A DNA stretch of 64,000 nt from Scrofimicrobium canadense (GCF_009696615.1 NZ_VULO01000012.1:52459-116458), one strand, 5' to 3'. Numbered from the stretch's first letter, positions 1 to 9,956 are shown. Notes: generated from the letters alone by a model not told the origin. Program-made: numbers and translations.

Positions 1-1672
1 GTGATGACGTGACATTCGTGTCCAAAGTAGTGGCTGTTGTGCCTCCCACAAGCGTGTCTGGCACTGTGGAATGGAGAGATTCTCGCAATTCAGTGATTGT
101 GCTGAGAGCTTCAGTTGAGTCGGCAGGATAAGCGAGAGTCGCCTGCAAAAGCACACGTCCGGCTACCACGGTAGGCGTAGGTGCAGGAGTTCCGGGTGGG
201 CCTACTGGGCTAATACCGTCAACATTGATAGGTGCTTGCCCGCTTGGTGAATCGTCGGAAGTGATAGTGAGAGAGTCGATTCCTGGCTGAGAGAGTATCT
301 CTTCGACCGCACTATCGAGGTTTTCTTCAGTGGTGATAATGGTCGCGGGGCTTCCGGAACCGCCAGGGAAGTGCTGTGAAAGTGCCTCTTGCCCATCACG
401 CGCTTGGGATGCGCTCAGCACCAGTTCCGTCTGGGCTACTCCGTCAGCTTTGAGACCTACGGCCCCGACTGCACCGACAAGAAGTGCCGCAGTCGTAGCC
501 ATCCATATTGGGCGTGAATGACGGCTAACGAACATTACAGTTCTACCCCACACGCCTTGATAGTTGATGTGTTCTTCCCCCTCAGAGCCGGGATCAAACT
601 GCGGAAGTCTTGGCCAGAAGGCTTTCCTGCCTAATAATCCCAACACGGCTGGTAGTAACGTGAGAGCTGCAAGCATCGCGAAAACAATCCCAATAGATGC
701 AACCGGGCCTAAAACACTGTTGGACTTTAGGTCGCTAAGAAGTAGACACAATAGTCCAGCAATAACAGTTCCTCCTGAAGCTAAAACTGGCTCGATTGTG
801 CCCTTTATTGCTTCTCGAGTGGCACGCCACTTGTCCTCATACTGGAGAAGTTCTTCCCGATACCGAGAGACGTAGAGAAGCGAATAATCGGTGGCTGCCC
901 CGATAACCAAGATGAACAAGATTCCTTGCGTCTGTCCGTTGAGTAGGAACACTCCAGCATTGGCAAGATTCCATACCGCGAGAAGGGCGACGCAGAGGGC
1001 AAAAAGACTTGTGAGGAGCACGGTGATAGGCAGTAGTACTGACCTATAAACGAATAGTAATATGACGAGGACTGCGACAAGAGCCACCCCTAAGAGCAAC
1101 CCGTCAATACCACCGAAAGCGTCAACTAGATCAGCCGTAAGTCCAGCGGGGCCTGTAATGTATACCGAGTAGGAATCCCCCAGAGAGGTGCTAAGGCTGT
1201 TGCGCATCTCTGTGACTGTTTCGCCTATGTCTCCCGAAGAATCTAGGGGAATGAATACCTGGGTTGCCTTCCCGTCTTCGGATGGAATAGGGGGGGATAC
1301 TTCCACGACTCCGTCTATATCGGTGAGTTTTTCTACGGATGTCGTAATCTCTACTAAAGAATCCTCACCTATTTCGCTGTCATTTGAAACGATGAGGGCA
1401 ACAGCGGGAATGTCATCAGAGTCGTAGAACTCCCGTGAGAGTTCACTTGCTTTGGTTGATTCGGCTGAACTTGGAAGATAGGCAGCCTGGTCGTTGGACG
1501 AGACCTCACTTATTCTGCCAAAAAGTGGACCCCCCATTCCTGCTGCAGCAACCCATCCAATGATGAGAAAAGCTGGTAACAAGATACGGAGCCAGCGCGC
1601 TGCGCGGGTGTGGGTACCGGGTTCGCGATGAGAGGCGGAATTATTGTGTTCTGGTTTTCTCACGCGTCCCAT
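1..1672 (-). CDS. MMPL/RND family exporter, N-terminal part
   Basis: The minus strand is open from an ATG at 1672 to the window edge (557 codons), so the C-terminal part lies outside the window. The product begins MGRVRKPEHNNS, has one membrane segment at about residues 20-40, and then a large extracytoplasmic loop. A block of four to five hydrophobic segments follows, containing LFILVIGAATDYSLLYVSRY, a typical MMPL/RND core motif with the intramembrane Asp. A further hydrophobic segment opens a second loop before the window ends. MMPL proteins export lipids or small hydrophobic compounds using the proton gradient. The gene is divergent from a MarR regulator, the usual arrangement for a regulated efflux pump, so control by that regulator is likely. 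Substrate unknown. Confidence 0.85.
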   Translation of the reverse strand, partial: MGRVRKPEHNNSASHREPGTHTRAARWLRILLPAFLIIGWVAAAGMGGPLFGRISEVSSNDQAAYLPSSAESTKASELSREFYDSDDIPAVALIVSNDSEIGEDSLVEITTSVEKLTDIDGVVEVSPPIPSEDGKATQVFIPLDSSGDIGETVTEMRNSLSTSLGDSYSVYITGPAGLTADLVDAFGGIDGLLLGVALVAVLVILLFVYRSVLLPITVLLTSLFALCVALLAVWNLANAGVFLLNGQTQGILFILVIGAATDYSLLYVSRYREELLQYEDKWRATREAIKGTIEPVLASGGTVIAGLLCLLLSDLKSNSVLGPVASIGIVFAMLAALTLLPAVLGLLGRKAFWPRLPQFDPGSEGEEHINYQGVWGRTVMFVSRHSRPIWMATTAALLVGAVGAVGLKADGVAQTELVLSASQARDGQEALSQHFPGGSGSPATIITTEENLDSAVEEILSQPGIDSLTITSDDSPSGQAPINVDGISPVGPPGTPAPTPTVVAGRVLLQATLAYPADSTEALSTITELRESLHSTVPDTLVGGTTATTLDTNVTSS

Positions 1673-1716
1673 ATCAGCTTCCAATCTTCCATGTGAGTCG
1701 AGAGTGTCAGCTCGAC

Positions 1717-1791
1717 AAGTATGAATACTTATATAAGCGAACCATTAGATTAGCTATTAGTTCGCTTAGCGTACTACTATTGTGAATAGTA
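1717..1791. promoter_or_regulatory. Divergent promoter region with three dyads (candidate MarR operators)
   Basis: Three inverted repeats lie in the 159-bp gap between the exporter and the MarR gene. They are AAGTAT-ga-ATACTT at 1717-1730, AAGCGAAC...GTTCGCTT at 1735-1767 (perfect 8-bp arms, partly continued inward), and TACTAT-tgtga-ATAGTA at 1775-1791. MarR dimers bind such AT-rich palindromes and usually repress both flanking promoters. Which of the three is the true operator cannot be decided from sequence alone. Confidence 0.55.
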
Positions 1792-1831
1792 AGCACCAAT
1801 CGAGAGGTTTGCAAACGGAAGGCGTGAAAAG

Positions 1832-2362
1832 GTGTACGGGATTCGTGAGAATGACCCCAGCATGCAGTTGCTTGATATTAGCAAGCAGTCTGAAGAAGAA
1901 GTTGCTCAGATTGCTGAGCTAATGCAGGAAATGGGGCGTTTGCGCGATGCTGAGAGAAAAGTGAGTGAGGCCTCGGCTCGCTACATGAAACTCAATGACA
2001 CCGACATGAGAGCTCTCCATTACTTGATTGTGTGCGAAAACCAAGGTGTGACTGCCACTGCTACAGATATAGCTGCCTATTTGGGTATATCTGGCTCTTC
2101 CACGACCAAGCTGATAGATAGGCTCGAAAAAGCCAGCCATGTAATACGTACCCCGCATCCAACTGATAGGCGGGCTTTACAGATCACCGTCACGCCCGAA
2201 ACCCGACGGGCTGCTTATGAAACCATTGGGAAACACCAGTCGCGAAGGTTTTATTCAGCAGCACGTCTCACCTCTCAAGAACGGGAAATCGTTATTCGAT
2301 TTCTTCGCGATATGGCCAACGATATCGATGTATCTCATGCGGATTGGATTGATGATGAGTAA
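1832..2362 (+). CDS. MarR-family transcriptional regulator
   Basis: The 176-residue product has the winged-helix layout of MarR proteins. An N-terminal dimerisation helix precedes a helix-turn-helix around residues 70-100 (AYLGISGSSTTKLIDRLEKA). The wing follows with the conserved PTDRRALQI, and the C-terminus is helical. The chosen start is GTG at 1832, preceded by a GGAAGG-like ribosome site; an ATG at 1862 is possible. The gene is divergent from the MMPL exporter and probably represses it and itself until a ligand, often a phenolic or other toxic compound, is bound. Confidence 0.85.
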   Translation: MYGIRENDPSMQLLDISKQSEEEVAQIAELMQEMGRLRDAERKVSEASARYMKLNDTDMRALHYLIVCENQGVTATATDIAAYLGISGSSTTKLIDRLEKASHVIRTPHPTDRRALQITVTPETRRAAYETIGKHQSRRFYSAARLTSQEREIVIRFLRDMANDIDVSHADWIDDE

Positions 2363-3174
2363 CTACTTAGTGTGAACACATATGCCTGCAGCAGCTTGAA
2401 GAGTGTCGTGTGCAGTCGTCTTTGGATGATACATCGAGGATGCTATCAGCCATGAGGCTAATCCAGGAGAGGCAATCGCAGCCTTGTCAGAGGTGGAGCC
2501 GACTTTCGTAGTGGTTGTTTTAAGGGGGCTTCAGAAAACTCTCGAGCGCATAGCTACAACTGCCCAAGACAAGCATCTTGCCTGGCCGTGGAAAAATGCT
2601 GAGAAGGCTGCGGCTACCTAGGGTACCTATACGTAGCGCCGACAATATGAACCAGGATTGCAGATACCCCTTAGTCTCCATTGGCAGCTGACAGGCGGCT
2701 GCCAATAGCGGGCCGCACCAAAAGGATGATAGTGGCCTCCGGTGGGAAGACTATTTCCCCGCAGCTATGGGAACGAGAAGTCAAGCGGATCCGTTAGTGG
2801 CACACGCGGCGGTAGTGAGTGACTCGCAACCCTACCCAGCTGCTCTAGTTTTCTTCGATAGTGATGAGTTTCGAAGTCGGTGAGGGGGCAAGCGCTCTGG
2901 TGTACTCCTCCCGATCTCACATCGGGAGGAGATCTCGTCACTTCAACAACGAAATTTCGACGTGGACAGTTGACAAAAGACTTGAAAGAGATTGTCGATG
3001 ATCTCTACCGAAATGGTCGAGTCTTGCGATGAAGAAAGTAGGGTCCTTCCTCGCAGCGTGGGTTGTAGTCATGCTTTACCAGCTACCCGTTGAAGTGACC
3101 ACTGACTGAGGTCCCTTATGAACTACCGTTTTCAATACCTCGACCAATGCTGTTGTCCGCCTGATGGTGCGTAT
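2363..3174. other. Gene-poor stretch, possibly decayed genes
   Basis: No gene of recognisable family was found in this 812-bp stretch between the MarR and narI stops. Open stretches on the plus strand are short. One of about 62 codons ends at 2620, and one of about 54 codons ends at 3031. The latter overlaps, in an ATGA arrangement, a 26-codon frame at 3029-3109 that encodes a hydrophobic peptide (MKKVGSFLAAWVVVMLYQL). The coupling looks gene-like but lacks clear ribosome sites. The simplest reading is the remains of one or more inactivated genes. Confidence 0.4.
2906..2930. repeat. Perfect 10-bp inverted repeat
   Basis: TCCTCCCGAT and ATCGGGAGGA form a perfect stem around a 5-nt loop (ctcac). 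No T-run follows on either strand, so it is not a standard rho-independent terminator. It stands alone in the gene-poor stretch and has no neighbour that explains it. Confidence 0.6.
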
Positions 3175-3993
3175 TTAAGGGCGTTTGTTGCGGCTAGATA
3201 TCTCGTAGGAGGCACGATGGATGACCTTTTGAGGAGCACTGTCACCGTGTCCTTGAGGAGTCCAGCCTTGGGAATGGGGAACCTGTCCGGATTGAGTGTC
3301 GCGACTTCTGTAAACAATGTAGGGGCGCAGTGGGTATGAGATGGGAGGGGCGACCGCATGCACAAGACGAGTGAAAGGCCAGATGGCAAAGAGAAGGAAG
3401 CCAGCAATAATGTGTGCTTTGAAAACCCCAGGGACATCCGTCATGAGAGAGATATCGGGATGGAAATAGAACAGTGAGCGAAACCAGGGACTGATTGTTT
3501 CGCGGTAGTTATATCCGCCGGGCTCTCCAAAGAGTTGCTTCGTGACAGTGGCTGCTGTTCCAAGTCCAATGGGAACGCACAAAAGAATGTACATGACGAT
3601 GTCGCTGCGTGAGGTTGCCAATCGGATAGAACGAACCACAAACCGGCGCACTAGCAGCCCAATGAGACCCACGACAGTCATCAGTGCTGCAATCATTCCC
3701 AGGCTAACAGCTACTAGGTGATAGACCTCCTCGCTGATACCCACCGCCGACGTCCAGGATTCGGGGATAACTAGCCCTCCCAGATGACCTAATGCCACGA
3801 AGAGTATGCCGAAGTGAAAAAGCGGCGAGGAAATGCGCAGCCACGTACGTTCATAGATTTCGGATGAGCGGCTGGTCCATCCGAATTGGTCTGTCTTCCA
3901 ACGCCAGATAAGACCAACCAGCATGATGGTGAGACACAGGTATGGAAAGATTATCCACAAGAATATGCTCCAGTAGTTCACGGTGTGCTCCAA
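3175..3993 (-). CDS. narI: Respiratory nitrate reductase gamma subunit (cytochrome b)
   Basis: The 272-residue membrane protein has five hydrophobic segments. It carries the four histidines that hold the two b hemes: H60 and H70 (10 apart) in the second helix and H194 and H212 (18 apart) in the last. This is the same spacing as in the E. coli enzyme. NarI oxidises quinol at the outer face of the membrane and passes electrons to NarH. The ATG at 3993 lies inside the end of narJ (16-bp overlap), so the two are translationally coupled. The charged tail after residue 230 is longer than usual. This is the last gene of the narKGHJI operon. Confidence 0.95.
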   Translation of the reverse strand: MEHTVNYWSIFLWIIFPYLCLTIMLVGLIWRWKTDQFGWTSRSSEIYERTWLRISSPLFHFGILFVALGHLGGLVIPESWTSAVGISEEVYHLVAVSLGMIAALMTVVGLIGLLVRRFVVRSIRLATSRSDIVMYILLCVPIGLGTAATVTKQLFGEPGGYNYRETISPWFRSLFYFHPDISLMTDVPGVFKAHIIAGFLLFAIWPFTRLVHAVAPPISYPLRPYIVYRSRDTQSGQVPHSQGWTPQGHGDSAPQKVIHRASYEISSRNKRP

Positions 3994-4652
3994 CTCAGTG
4001 GTAGGTGGACGCCAACCATTTCGGTTGGTGGTCCCTGGCTGACGAGGCGATGGAATCGTTCTTCTGTTTCGGCACTCACCTCTGGAAGAGTTGCCGCCAA
4101 CGCGTTGACTAGGTGTAGGTAGGGGGAACGCGCCCGGTCGAGGGCCGCTCTCATGACTTCGATACCTTCACGGTGTGAGGCCAAGAGCTGCCAGACCAAG
4201 GGATCGCCACTTCGTCCCGACAACTCTAAAAGAACCGGCAAGTAGTCATCCAGTTCCTCTTTGGCCAGTTCGTATCCCAAGGCGTGAAGGAATTCGCGAA
4301 AGCCAAGAATCGCGCTTCCACGCAATCGAGTATCCCCGGCCATGTAGTACGTGAGGTACAGGGCGCAGCGCCGCTGATGGTCGAACGTATCGACATAATG
4401 CTCAGCAATCTGACGCTGATCGTGAGCCTCAGCCCACTCGAGGAACGCGTCAATGTGGCAGCGTACTTCTGTCGGCAATCCCGCCTGAACCTCGTGGTAG
4501 GCCGTGATAGCCTGCGTGAGCCTCTCGGACGGGTACTCCAGTAGTGCTGACAAGAGCATGTGAATGGTTCGCATGTCTTGGGGTGAACATTGCGCTGGAA
4601 CTACCGCCCCAATGGAGGAGTGCGGCGACGAGAGAAACCGTGTTTTACTCAT
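3978..4652 (-). CDS. narJ: Nitrate reductase molybdenum cofactor assembly chaperone
   Basis: The product is a 224-residue all-helical chaperone of the NarJ/DmsD family. The signature YVDTFDHQRRCALYLTYYM is at about residues 87-105. NarJ holds apo-NarGH until the molybdenum cofactor and the FS0 cluster are inserted, and is not part of the final enzyme. The start was placed at ATG 4652, which overlaps the narH stop (ATGAGTAA) and has a strong GGAGGT site 5' of it. A longer in-frame opening up to 4718 lies inside narH and lacks such a site. Confidence 0.93.
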   Translation of the reverse strand: MSKTRFLSSPHSSIGAVVPAQCSPQDMRTIHMLLSALLEYPSERLTQAITAYHEVQAGLPTEVRCHIDAFLEWAEAHDQRQIAEHYVDTFDHQRRCALYLTYYMAGDTRLRGSAILGFREFLHALGYELAKEELDDYLPVLLELSGRSGDPLVWQLLASHREGIEVMRAALDRARSPYLHLVNALAATLPEVSAETEERFHRLVSQGPPTEMVGVHLPLSWSTP

Positions 4653-6258
4653 CGCGACCTCCGTGAGGATCCCAGGTGCGCAAATCGATATAGACAGGTT
4701 CGCGCACGTCACCACCACCAGCCCGGATTCCGCAGCCAGCAGCTTGAGAGCAAGCAGCAGGAGCTCCTTGCCCTAGGCTTGCAGGTTTGTCTCCTAGAAA
4801 CTCTTCGTCTTCCAGAGACGAGGTGTCAATACCAAGCTCAGTCATGCGGGGGGCGCCAGCAGAAGAAGCAGCTGGAATTACGTACCGATCGTCATATTTA
4901 GCAATCGCCAGCAGACGGTACATCTTCATTAGCTCTTCACCGGACATTCCAACTGCCGTGGCAGCTTCCGTATTCTCTTCCATTCCCAAGTTCACATTGC
5001 GCATGTATGAGCGCATAGCGGCAAGTTTACGAAGTGAGAGCTCTACGGGGGCTGTGTCACCAGCGGAAAAGAGCTGTGCCAAATATTCCATGGGGATGCG
5101 CATATGCGACAAGGTGGTCAGCAGAATACGGTGATCTTCTGCGTCTACCCCGGATGCAGTCACTGCATCCACAATAGGAGAGAGTGGAGGAACATACCAG
5201 ACCATAGGCAAAGTCCGATATTCCGGGTGTAAGGGAAGAGCCAATTTATACTCTTTTATCAGCGCATACAGGGGTGACTCTTGAGCGGCAGTAAGCCATT
5301 CATCACTGATTCCAGAAGCCTTTGCCGCCTCGACCACAGCAGGATCATGGGGGTCGAGGAGAATATCTAGTTGAGCTTGATAGAGATCCTTTTCGTCCTT
5401 GACCGCGGCGGCTTGAGCGACGCGATCTGCGTCGTACAACATGATGCCCAGGTAGCGTAGGCGGCCCACGCATGTTTCAGAACAGACAGTCGGTTGGCCA
5501 GCTTCAAGACGTGGGTAGCATAGTGTGCATTTCTCAGCCTTGCCTGTTTGATGGTTGAAATACACTTTCTTGTAAGGGCAGGCAGATACGCACATGCGCC
5601 AGCCGCGGCAGCGGTCCTGGTCGACTAAGACAATGCCGTCCTCCATGCGCTTATAGATTGCACCTGACGGGCAGGCTGCCATGCAGGTGGGATTCAAACA
5701 GTGCTCACAAATGCGCGGTAAATAGAACATAAAGCTCTGTTCGATTTCCGCTTTGACTTTCGTGCTGATCGAATCCAAGATCGGATCTGCCTTGAGGACA
5801 TCTTCTCCGCCGCCAAGATCATCGTCCCAGTTTGGCCCCCATGAGACAGTGTCGATGGGTTGGCCGGTGATTTGGCTGATCGGACGGGCAACAGGAAAAT
5901 GCTGCGAATCCCTGGGAGCCGAAAGTAACTTGTCGTATTCATAAGTCCACGGCTCGTAATACTCCGACAACTCTGGCAGGCGAGGATTTGCAAAAATATG
6001 CGCTAAACTCTGCAGTCGACCACCACTTTTAGGGACAAGGCGACCGCTTGCAGTACGTTTCCATCCGCCTTTCCAGCGGTCCTGGTCTTCCCACCCTTGA
6101 GGGTAACCGCCCCCTGGGCGGGTCTCCACGTTGTTGAACCACATGTATTCGGTTCCAGAACGGTTGGTCCACGTTTGTTTACAGGTGACAGAACACGTGT
6201 GGCATCCAATGCACTTGTCAAGGTTCATCACCATACCGATTTGGGCCATGACTCTCAT
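4645..6258 (-). CDS. narH: Respiratory nitrate reductase beta subunit (iron-sulfur)
   Basis: The 537-residue protein carries the four cysteine groups that bind the electron-transfer clusters. These are CIGCHTCSVTC near the N-terminus, CEHCLNPTCMAACP around residue 186, CRGWRMCVSACP around 218, and CTLCYP...CSETC around 244-263. The Trp in the third group (CxxW) is the feature that gives the [3Fe-4S] cluster in this family. NarH passes electrons from NarI to NarG at the cytoplasmic face. The ATG at 6258 shares one base with the narG stop (TGATG) and has AGGAGGT 9 nt upstream. A second ATG at 6249 is also possible but lies further from that site. Confidence 0.95.
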   Translation of the reverse strand: MRVMAQIGMVMNLDKCIGCHTCSVTCKQTWTNRSGTEYMWFNNVETRPGGGYPQGWEDQDRWKGGWKRTASGRLVPKSGGRLQSLAHIFANPRLPELSEYYEPWTYEYDKLLSAPRDSQHFPVARPISQITGQPIDTVSWGPNWDDDLGGGEDVLKADPILDSISTKVKAEIEQSFMFYLPRICEHCLNPTCMAACPSGAIYKRMEDGIVLVDQDRCRGWRMCVSACPYKKVYFNHQTGKAEKCTLCYPRLEAGQPTVCSETCVGRLRYLGIMLYDADRVAQAAAVKDEKDLYQAQLDILLDPHDPAVVEAAKASGISDEWLTAAQESPLYALIKEYKLALPLHPEYRTLPMVWYVPPLSPIVDAVTASGVDAEDHRILLTTLSHMRIPMEYLAQLFSAGDTAPVELSLRKLAAMRSYMRNVNLGMEENTEAATAVGMSGEELMKMYRLLAIAKYDDRYVIPAASSAGAPRMTELGIDTSSLEDEEFLGDKPASLGQGAPAACSQAAGCGIRAGGGDVREPVYIDLRTWDPHGGRDE

Positions 6259-9200
6259 CAGTAGCTCACCTCCTGGCTGCGCTTGCGGATCAAGGTCACT
6301 TCGTCGCGTTGGTTCCCAGTGGCGCCAACGTAGTTGAATGCGTATGAGTGTTGTGCGTAACCGCCGATCAAATGCGAAGGTTTGATGAGGATACGGGTAA
6401 GAGAATTGTGGATTCCACCGCGTTTACCTGAGGTCTCAGTGATGGGTGTTCCCATTGTTCTCTCTTGAGCGTGATACATGTACACCGTGCCCTGTGGCAT
6501 GCGGTGAGAAACCACCGCTCTAGCTACGACCACACCATTGCGGTTCCATGCCTCGATCCAGTCGTTGTCAGCAACACCGATGATTTCAGCGTCTTGAGGA
6601 CTCATCCATACCGTCTGACCGCCTCGCCCCAAAGTGAGCATGTGGAGATTGTCAAAATACTGAGAGTGGATAGCCCACTTATGGTGAGGCGTCAGGTAGC
6701 GGACCGCCACATGCACTCCATCTCCGGTGTTGCCCGTATCGCCGGGCGCCGCCTCACCGTAGAGGACCTGGAGGTCTAATGGTGGTCTAAAGATTGGCAT
6801 TGCTTCACCAATGTCACGCATCCAGTCGTGGTCGAGGTAGAAATGTTGGCGACCAGTCAATGTGTGGAATGGACGTCCGCGTTCAATATTTTGCACAAAT
6901 GCGGAATACCGCCTACCTCCATGTTCAGAACCCGACCATTCTGGAGTTGTAATAACTCCCTGAGCACCCTTGGAATGTAACTGGTGAATACTGATACGTT
7001 TTTCTTCGTCCCCAGCAGATAGGTCAGATAGCGGCGTGCCAGTGCGCTTTTCGAGGGTCTCGAATCCGGTGGTTGCCAGGCGTCCATTAGTGGCCCCAGA
7101 AAAATACAGGACCATATCGCATGCCTTTTCGGCAGTGTCAAGTAGTGGTCTGCCAGTGTCAGCCATACCGTTCATCTTCCTCAATTGCTCGACTTCAGGG
7201 GAAGGATCGAAGGAGATGCCCTTAGTAACCATCCCAGCTTTTTCAGGCAGAGGTCCCATCGAGTTGAAGCGATCAATGAGTTTCGTATAGTCGCGTTCAG
7301 CCACCACCAGCTTCGGCATAGTTTTCCCAGGGATGAGGCCCACCTCCGCAACATCGGGAACTATGCCGTGCGGCGTTGCGTATTCGTCAGGAGTGTCGTG
7401 GTTGAGCGGCGTCGGAATCACATCAGTTTGCATTCCTAAATGTGTCTTTGCCAGTTCAGTTACCCGCGCGGCAAGGTCTTGAAAAATTGCAAAATCTGTC
7501 CGGGTCTCCCACGGAGGATCAATCGCGGCATCGAAAGCGTGGATGAAGGGATGCATGTCCGTGGTGGAAAGATCGTCCTTCTCATACCAGGTGGCTGCGG
7601 GCAGGACAATGTCGGAATACAACGTGGTTGAAGTATTACGGAAGTCCGCAGTCATCAGCAGGTCGACTTTTCCAGTTCCGGCCGCATCTCTCCACACTAT
7701 CGACTCGGGACGCTGGTCTTCTGGTAGTTCCTTCGCGGTAGCGGCAGAATCGGATCCCACCAGATGCCGGTAAAAGAATTCGGCACCCTTCGCTGAGGAC
7801 CCCAACAGATTTGTCCTCCACGACGCGAGGATACGCGGGAAATTCTCCGGATTATCCGGGTCCTCACATGCGAAAGAAAGTTTCCCTTCCTCCAACTGCT
7901 TGACAATCCACTTGGCTGGATCAACTCCTGCTTCACGCGCCTCTTGGGCCAAAAGTAGAGTTGACCTAGAAAAGGTCGGGTACGAAGGCATCCACCCGCG
8001 TTTCATTGACTCAACTAACGTGTCAGCCGTGGACTTCCCACTCCAATCGAGCTCAGCAAGAGGTGACAGTAGTTTCTCCGCTGGTGTACCGTCATATCGC
8101 CACTGATCTGTCAGCAGATACCAGAACCCGGCGGAAATCATCTGACGAGGCGGACGAATCCAATCTAAGGCAAAAGCATATTGCGCCCACCCAGTGATGG
8201 GGCGAACTTTTTCTTGCCCCACATAGTGCGCCCAACCTCCACCATTGACCCCCTGAGTTCCACACATTGTTGTCAAAGCTAAGAAGGTGCGATAGATCGT
8301 ATCCGAATGGTAATAGTGGTTGGTCCCCGCGCCCATAACAATCATTGAGCGGCCCTGGGAATCAACAGCATTCTGCGCGAACTCACGGCCAATACGCTCA
8401 GCTGCGGCGGGAGGGACACCAGTGAATTGGCTTTGCCAAGCGGGTGTCCCCGGGCTCTCGGCATCGTCATATCCAGTTGGCCACTGTCCGGGTAGGCCGG
8501 GACGCTCAACACCATACTGGGCGAGAAGAAGGTCATACACGGTGGTAACTAGGACAGATCCGACGCGCGCTGCGGGAACGCCGCGACTCATAACACCCGC
8601 ACCTAGGGTTTTCTGATCGACGCTGGCGGGAAGATCAAAGCGAGGCAGCAATATTTCTGCAGATTCGGTGCCAAAGTCGCTGGCGCTGAGAAGAGGGTCG
8701 ATATTCTCCATTGTGAGGTTCCATTTGCCTTCGCCCTCACTGCCAAAGTGATCAGCTAAAGTGCCACCCGGATCGGTGATGCCTTTACCGGCGTCCCACA
8801 CCAGTGGACGGAAGGAGGCATTTTCGGTGTTTGCGAGGTCACTGTCAGCAAGGTCGGCTGCGGTGAGGAACTTTCCGGGCACATAGGCGCCATCCTTTTC
8901 CTTCAAAGTGACCAAGAATGGTGAGTCCGTAAATTTCTTCATGTAGTCCAAGAAATATGGTTCTTGGCGCCCCACGTGGAACTCTTTTAAGATGACGTGC
9001 CCCATTGCCTGCGCTAAAGCGCCGTCAGTTCCGGGGGCAACGCGCAGCCATTCGTCCGCAAATTTAGTGTTGTCTGCATAGTCGGGTGATACTGCAACAA
9101 CTTTTTGTCCTCGGTAGCGCGCTTCGGCCATAAAGTGAGCATCGGGTGTGCGGGTCTGGGGAATATTCGATCCCCACATGATGAGGTATCCAGCGTTGAA

Positions 9201-9956
9201 CCAGTCGCCGGACTCGGGGACATCGGTTTGATCTCCGAAAACCTGAGGAGATGCCATTGGCAGGTCTGCATACCAGTCATAGAAGGACAACATTGTGCCG
9301 CCCATGAGTTCGTAGAAGCGCGAACCAGCCCCATAGGAAATCATGGACATGGCTGGGATGACGCTGAATCCCGCCATACGGTCTGGACCGTAGCGTTTGG
9401 TGGTATAGACGTGCGCGGCTGCAGCGATCTCCATCGCTTCGTCCCAAGTGGCGCGAACCAGGCCACCCTTTCCACGTGAACGCTTGTATTCACGGGACTT
9501 TACGGGATCTTCGACAACCTCTTTCCATGCCAACACGGGATCGCCGACCTTCTTTTTGGCTTCGCGGTAGAAGTCCAAGAGTCGGCCGCGGATGTAAGGA
9601 TAACGAATACGAGTGGGGGAGTAGGTGTACCAGGAGAACGCGGCTCCGCGCGGACAGCCACGTGGTTCATATTCGGGTAGGTCAGGGCCGGTTGTTGGAT
9701 AGTCGACGTTTTGTGTCTCCCACGTAATGATGCCGTCTTTGACGAATACATTCCAGGAACATGATCCGGTGCAGTTGACTCCGTGTGTTGAGCGAACTAC
9801 TTTGTCGTGACTCCACCGTTGGCGGTAGAACTGGTCAGCTCCACGGCCGCCTTCAAGGAAAATTTGTCGTGTATTCACGGCCTTCGCGGAGGGGCGAAGG
9901 AAGGCTCCAAGCCGCGCGACTGATTCAGGGAGAGCGTCAGGTTGTGTGTCTGTCAT
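6258..9956 (-). CDS. narG: Respiratory nitrate reductase alpha subunit (molybdopterin)
   Basis: The catalytic subunit is 1232 residues, the usual length for membrane-bound NarG. Near the N-terminus is HGVNCTGSCSWNVF, the His/Cys group of the FS0 [4Fe-4S] cluster, followed by the molybdopterin oxidoreductase core. The segment PQVFGDQTDVPESGDW matches the region of the Asp ligand to molybdenum. No Tat signal is present, as expected for a cytoplasm-facing Nar enzyme. It reduces nitrate to nitrite with two electrons during anaerobic respiration. The ATG at 9956 has an AAGGG site and follows narK by 14 bp, so narK and narG are likely co-transcribed. Confidence 0.97.
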   Translation of the reverse strand: MTDTQPDALPESVARLGAFLRPSAKAVNTRQIFLEGGRGADQFYRQRWSHDKVVRSTHGVNCTGSCSWNVFVKDGIITWETQNVDYPTTGPDLPEYEPRGCPRGAAFSWYTYSPTRIRYPYIRGRLLDFYREAKKKVGDPVLAWKEVVEDPVKSREYKRSRGKGGLVRATWDEAMEIAAAAHVYTTKRYGPDRMAGFSVIPAMSMISYGAGSRFYELMGGTMLSFYDWYADLPMASPQVFGDQTDVPESGDWFNAGYLIMWGSNIPQTRTPDAHFMAEARYRGQKVVAVSPDYADNTKFADEWLRVAPGTDGALAQAMGHVILKEFHVGRQEPYFLDYMKKFTDSPFLVTLKEKDGAYVPGKFLTAADLADSDLANTENASFRPLVWDAGKGITDPGGTLADHFGSEGEGKWNLTMENIDPLLSASDFGTESAEILLPRFDLPASVDQKTLGAGVMSRGVPAARVGSVLVTTVYDLLLAQYGVERPGLPGQWPTGYDDAESPGTPAWQSQFTGVPPAAAERIGREFAQNAVDSQGRSMIVMGAGTNHYYHSDTIYRTFLALTTMCGTQGVNGGGWAHYVGQEKVRPITGWAQYAFALDWIRPPRQMISAGFWYLLTDQWRYDGTPAEKLLSPLAELDWSGKSTADTLVESMKRGWMPSYPTFSRSTLLLAQEAREAGVDPAKWIVKQLEEGKLSFACEDPDNPENFPRILASWRTNLLGSSAKGAEFFYRHLVGSDSAATAKELPEDQRPESIVWRDAAGTGKVDLLMTADFRNTSTTLYSDIVLPAATWYEKDDLSTTDMHPFIHAFDAAIDPPWETRTDFAIFQDLAARVTELAKTHLGMQTDVIPTPLNHDTPDEYATPHGIVPDVAEVGLIPGKTMPKLVVAERDYTKLIDRFNSMGPLPEKAGMVTKGISFDPSPEVEQLRKMNGMADTGRPLLDTAEKACDMVLYFSGATNGRLATTGFETLEKRTGTPLSDLSAGDEEKRISIHQLHSKGAQGVITTPEWSGSEHGGRRYSAFVQNIERGRPFHTLTGRQHFYLDHDWMRDIGEAMPIFRPPLDLQVLYGEAAPGDTGNTGDGVHVAVRYLTPHHKWAIHSQYFDNLHMLTLGRGGQTVWMSPQDAEIIGVADNDWIEAWNRNGVVVARAVVSHRMPQGTVYMYHAQERTMGTPITETSGKRGGIHNSLTRILIKPSHLIGGYAQHSYAFNYVGATGNQRDEVTLIRKRSQEVSY

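Noticed and set aside
2906..2930. Rho-independent terminator for the MarR or narI gene
   Set aside because: It is more than 200 bp from either stop and no T-run follows on either strand.
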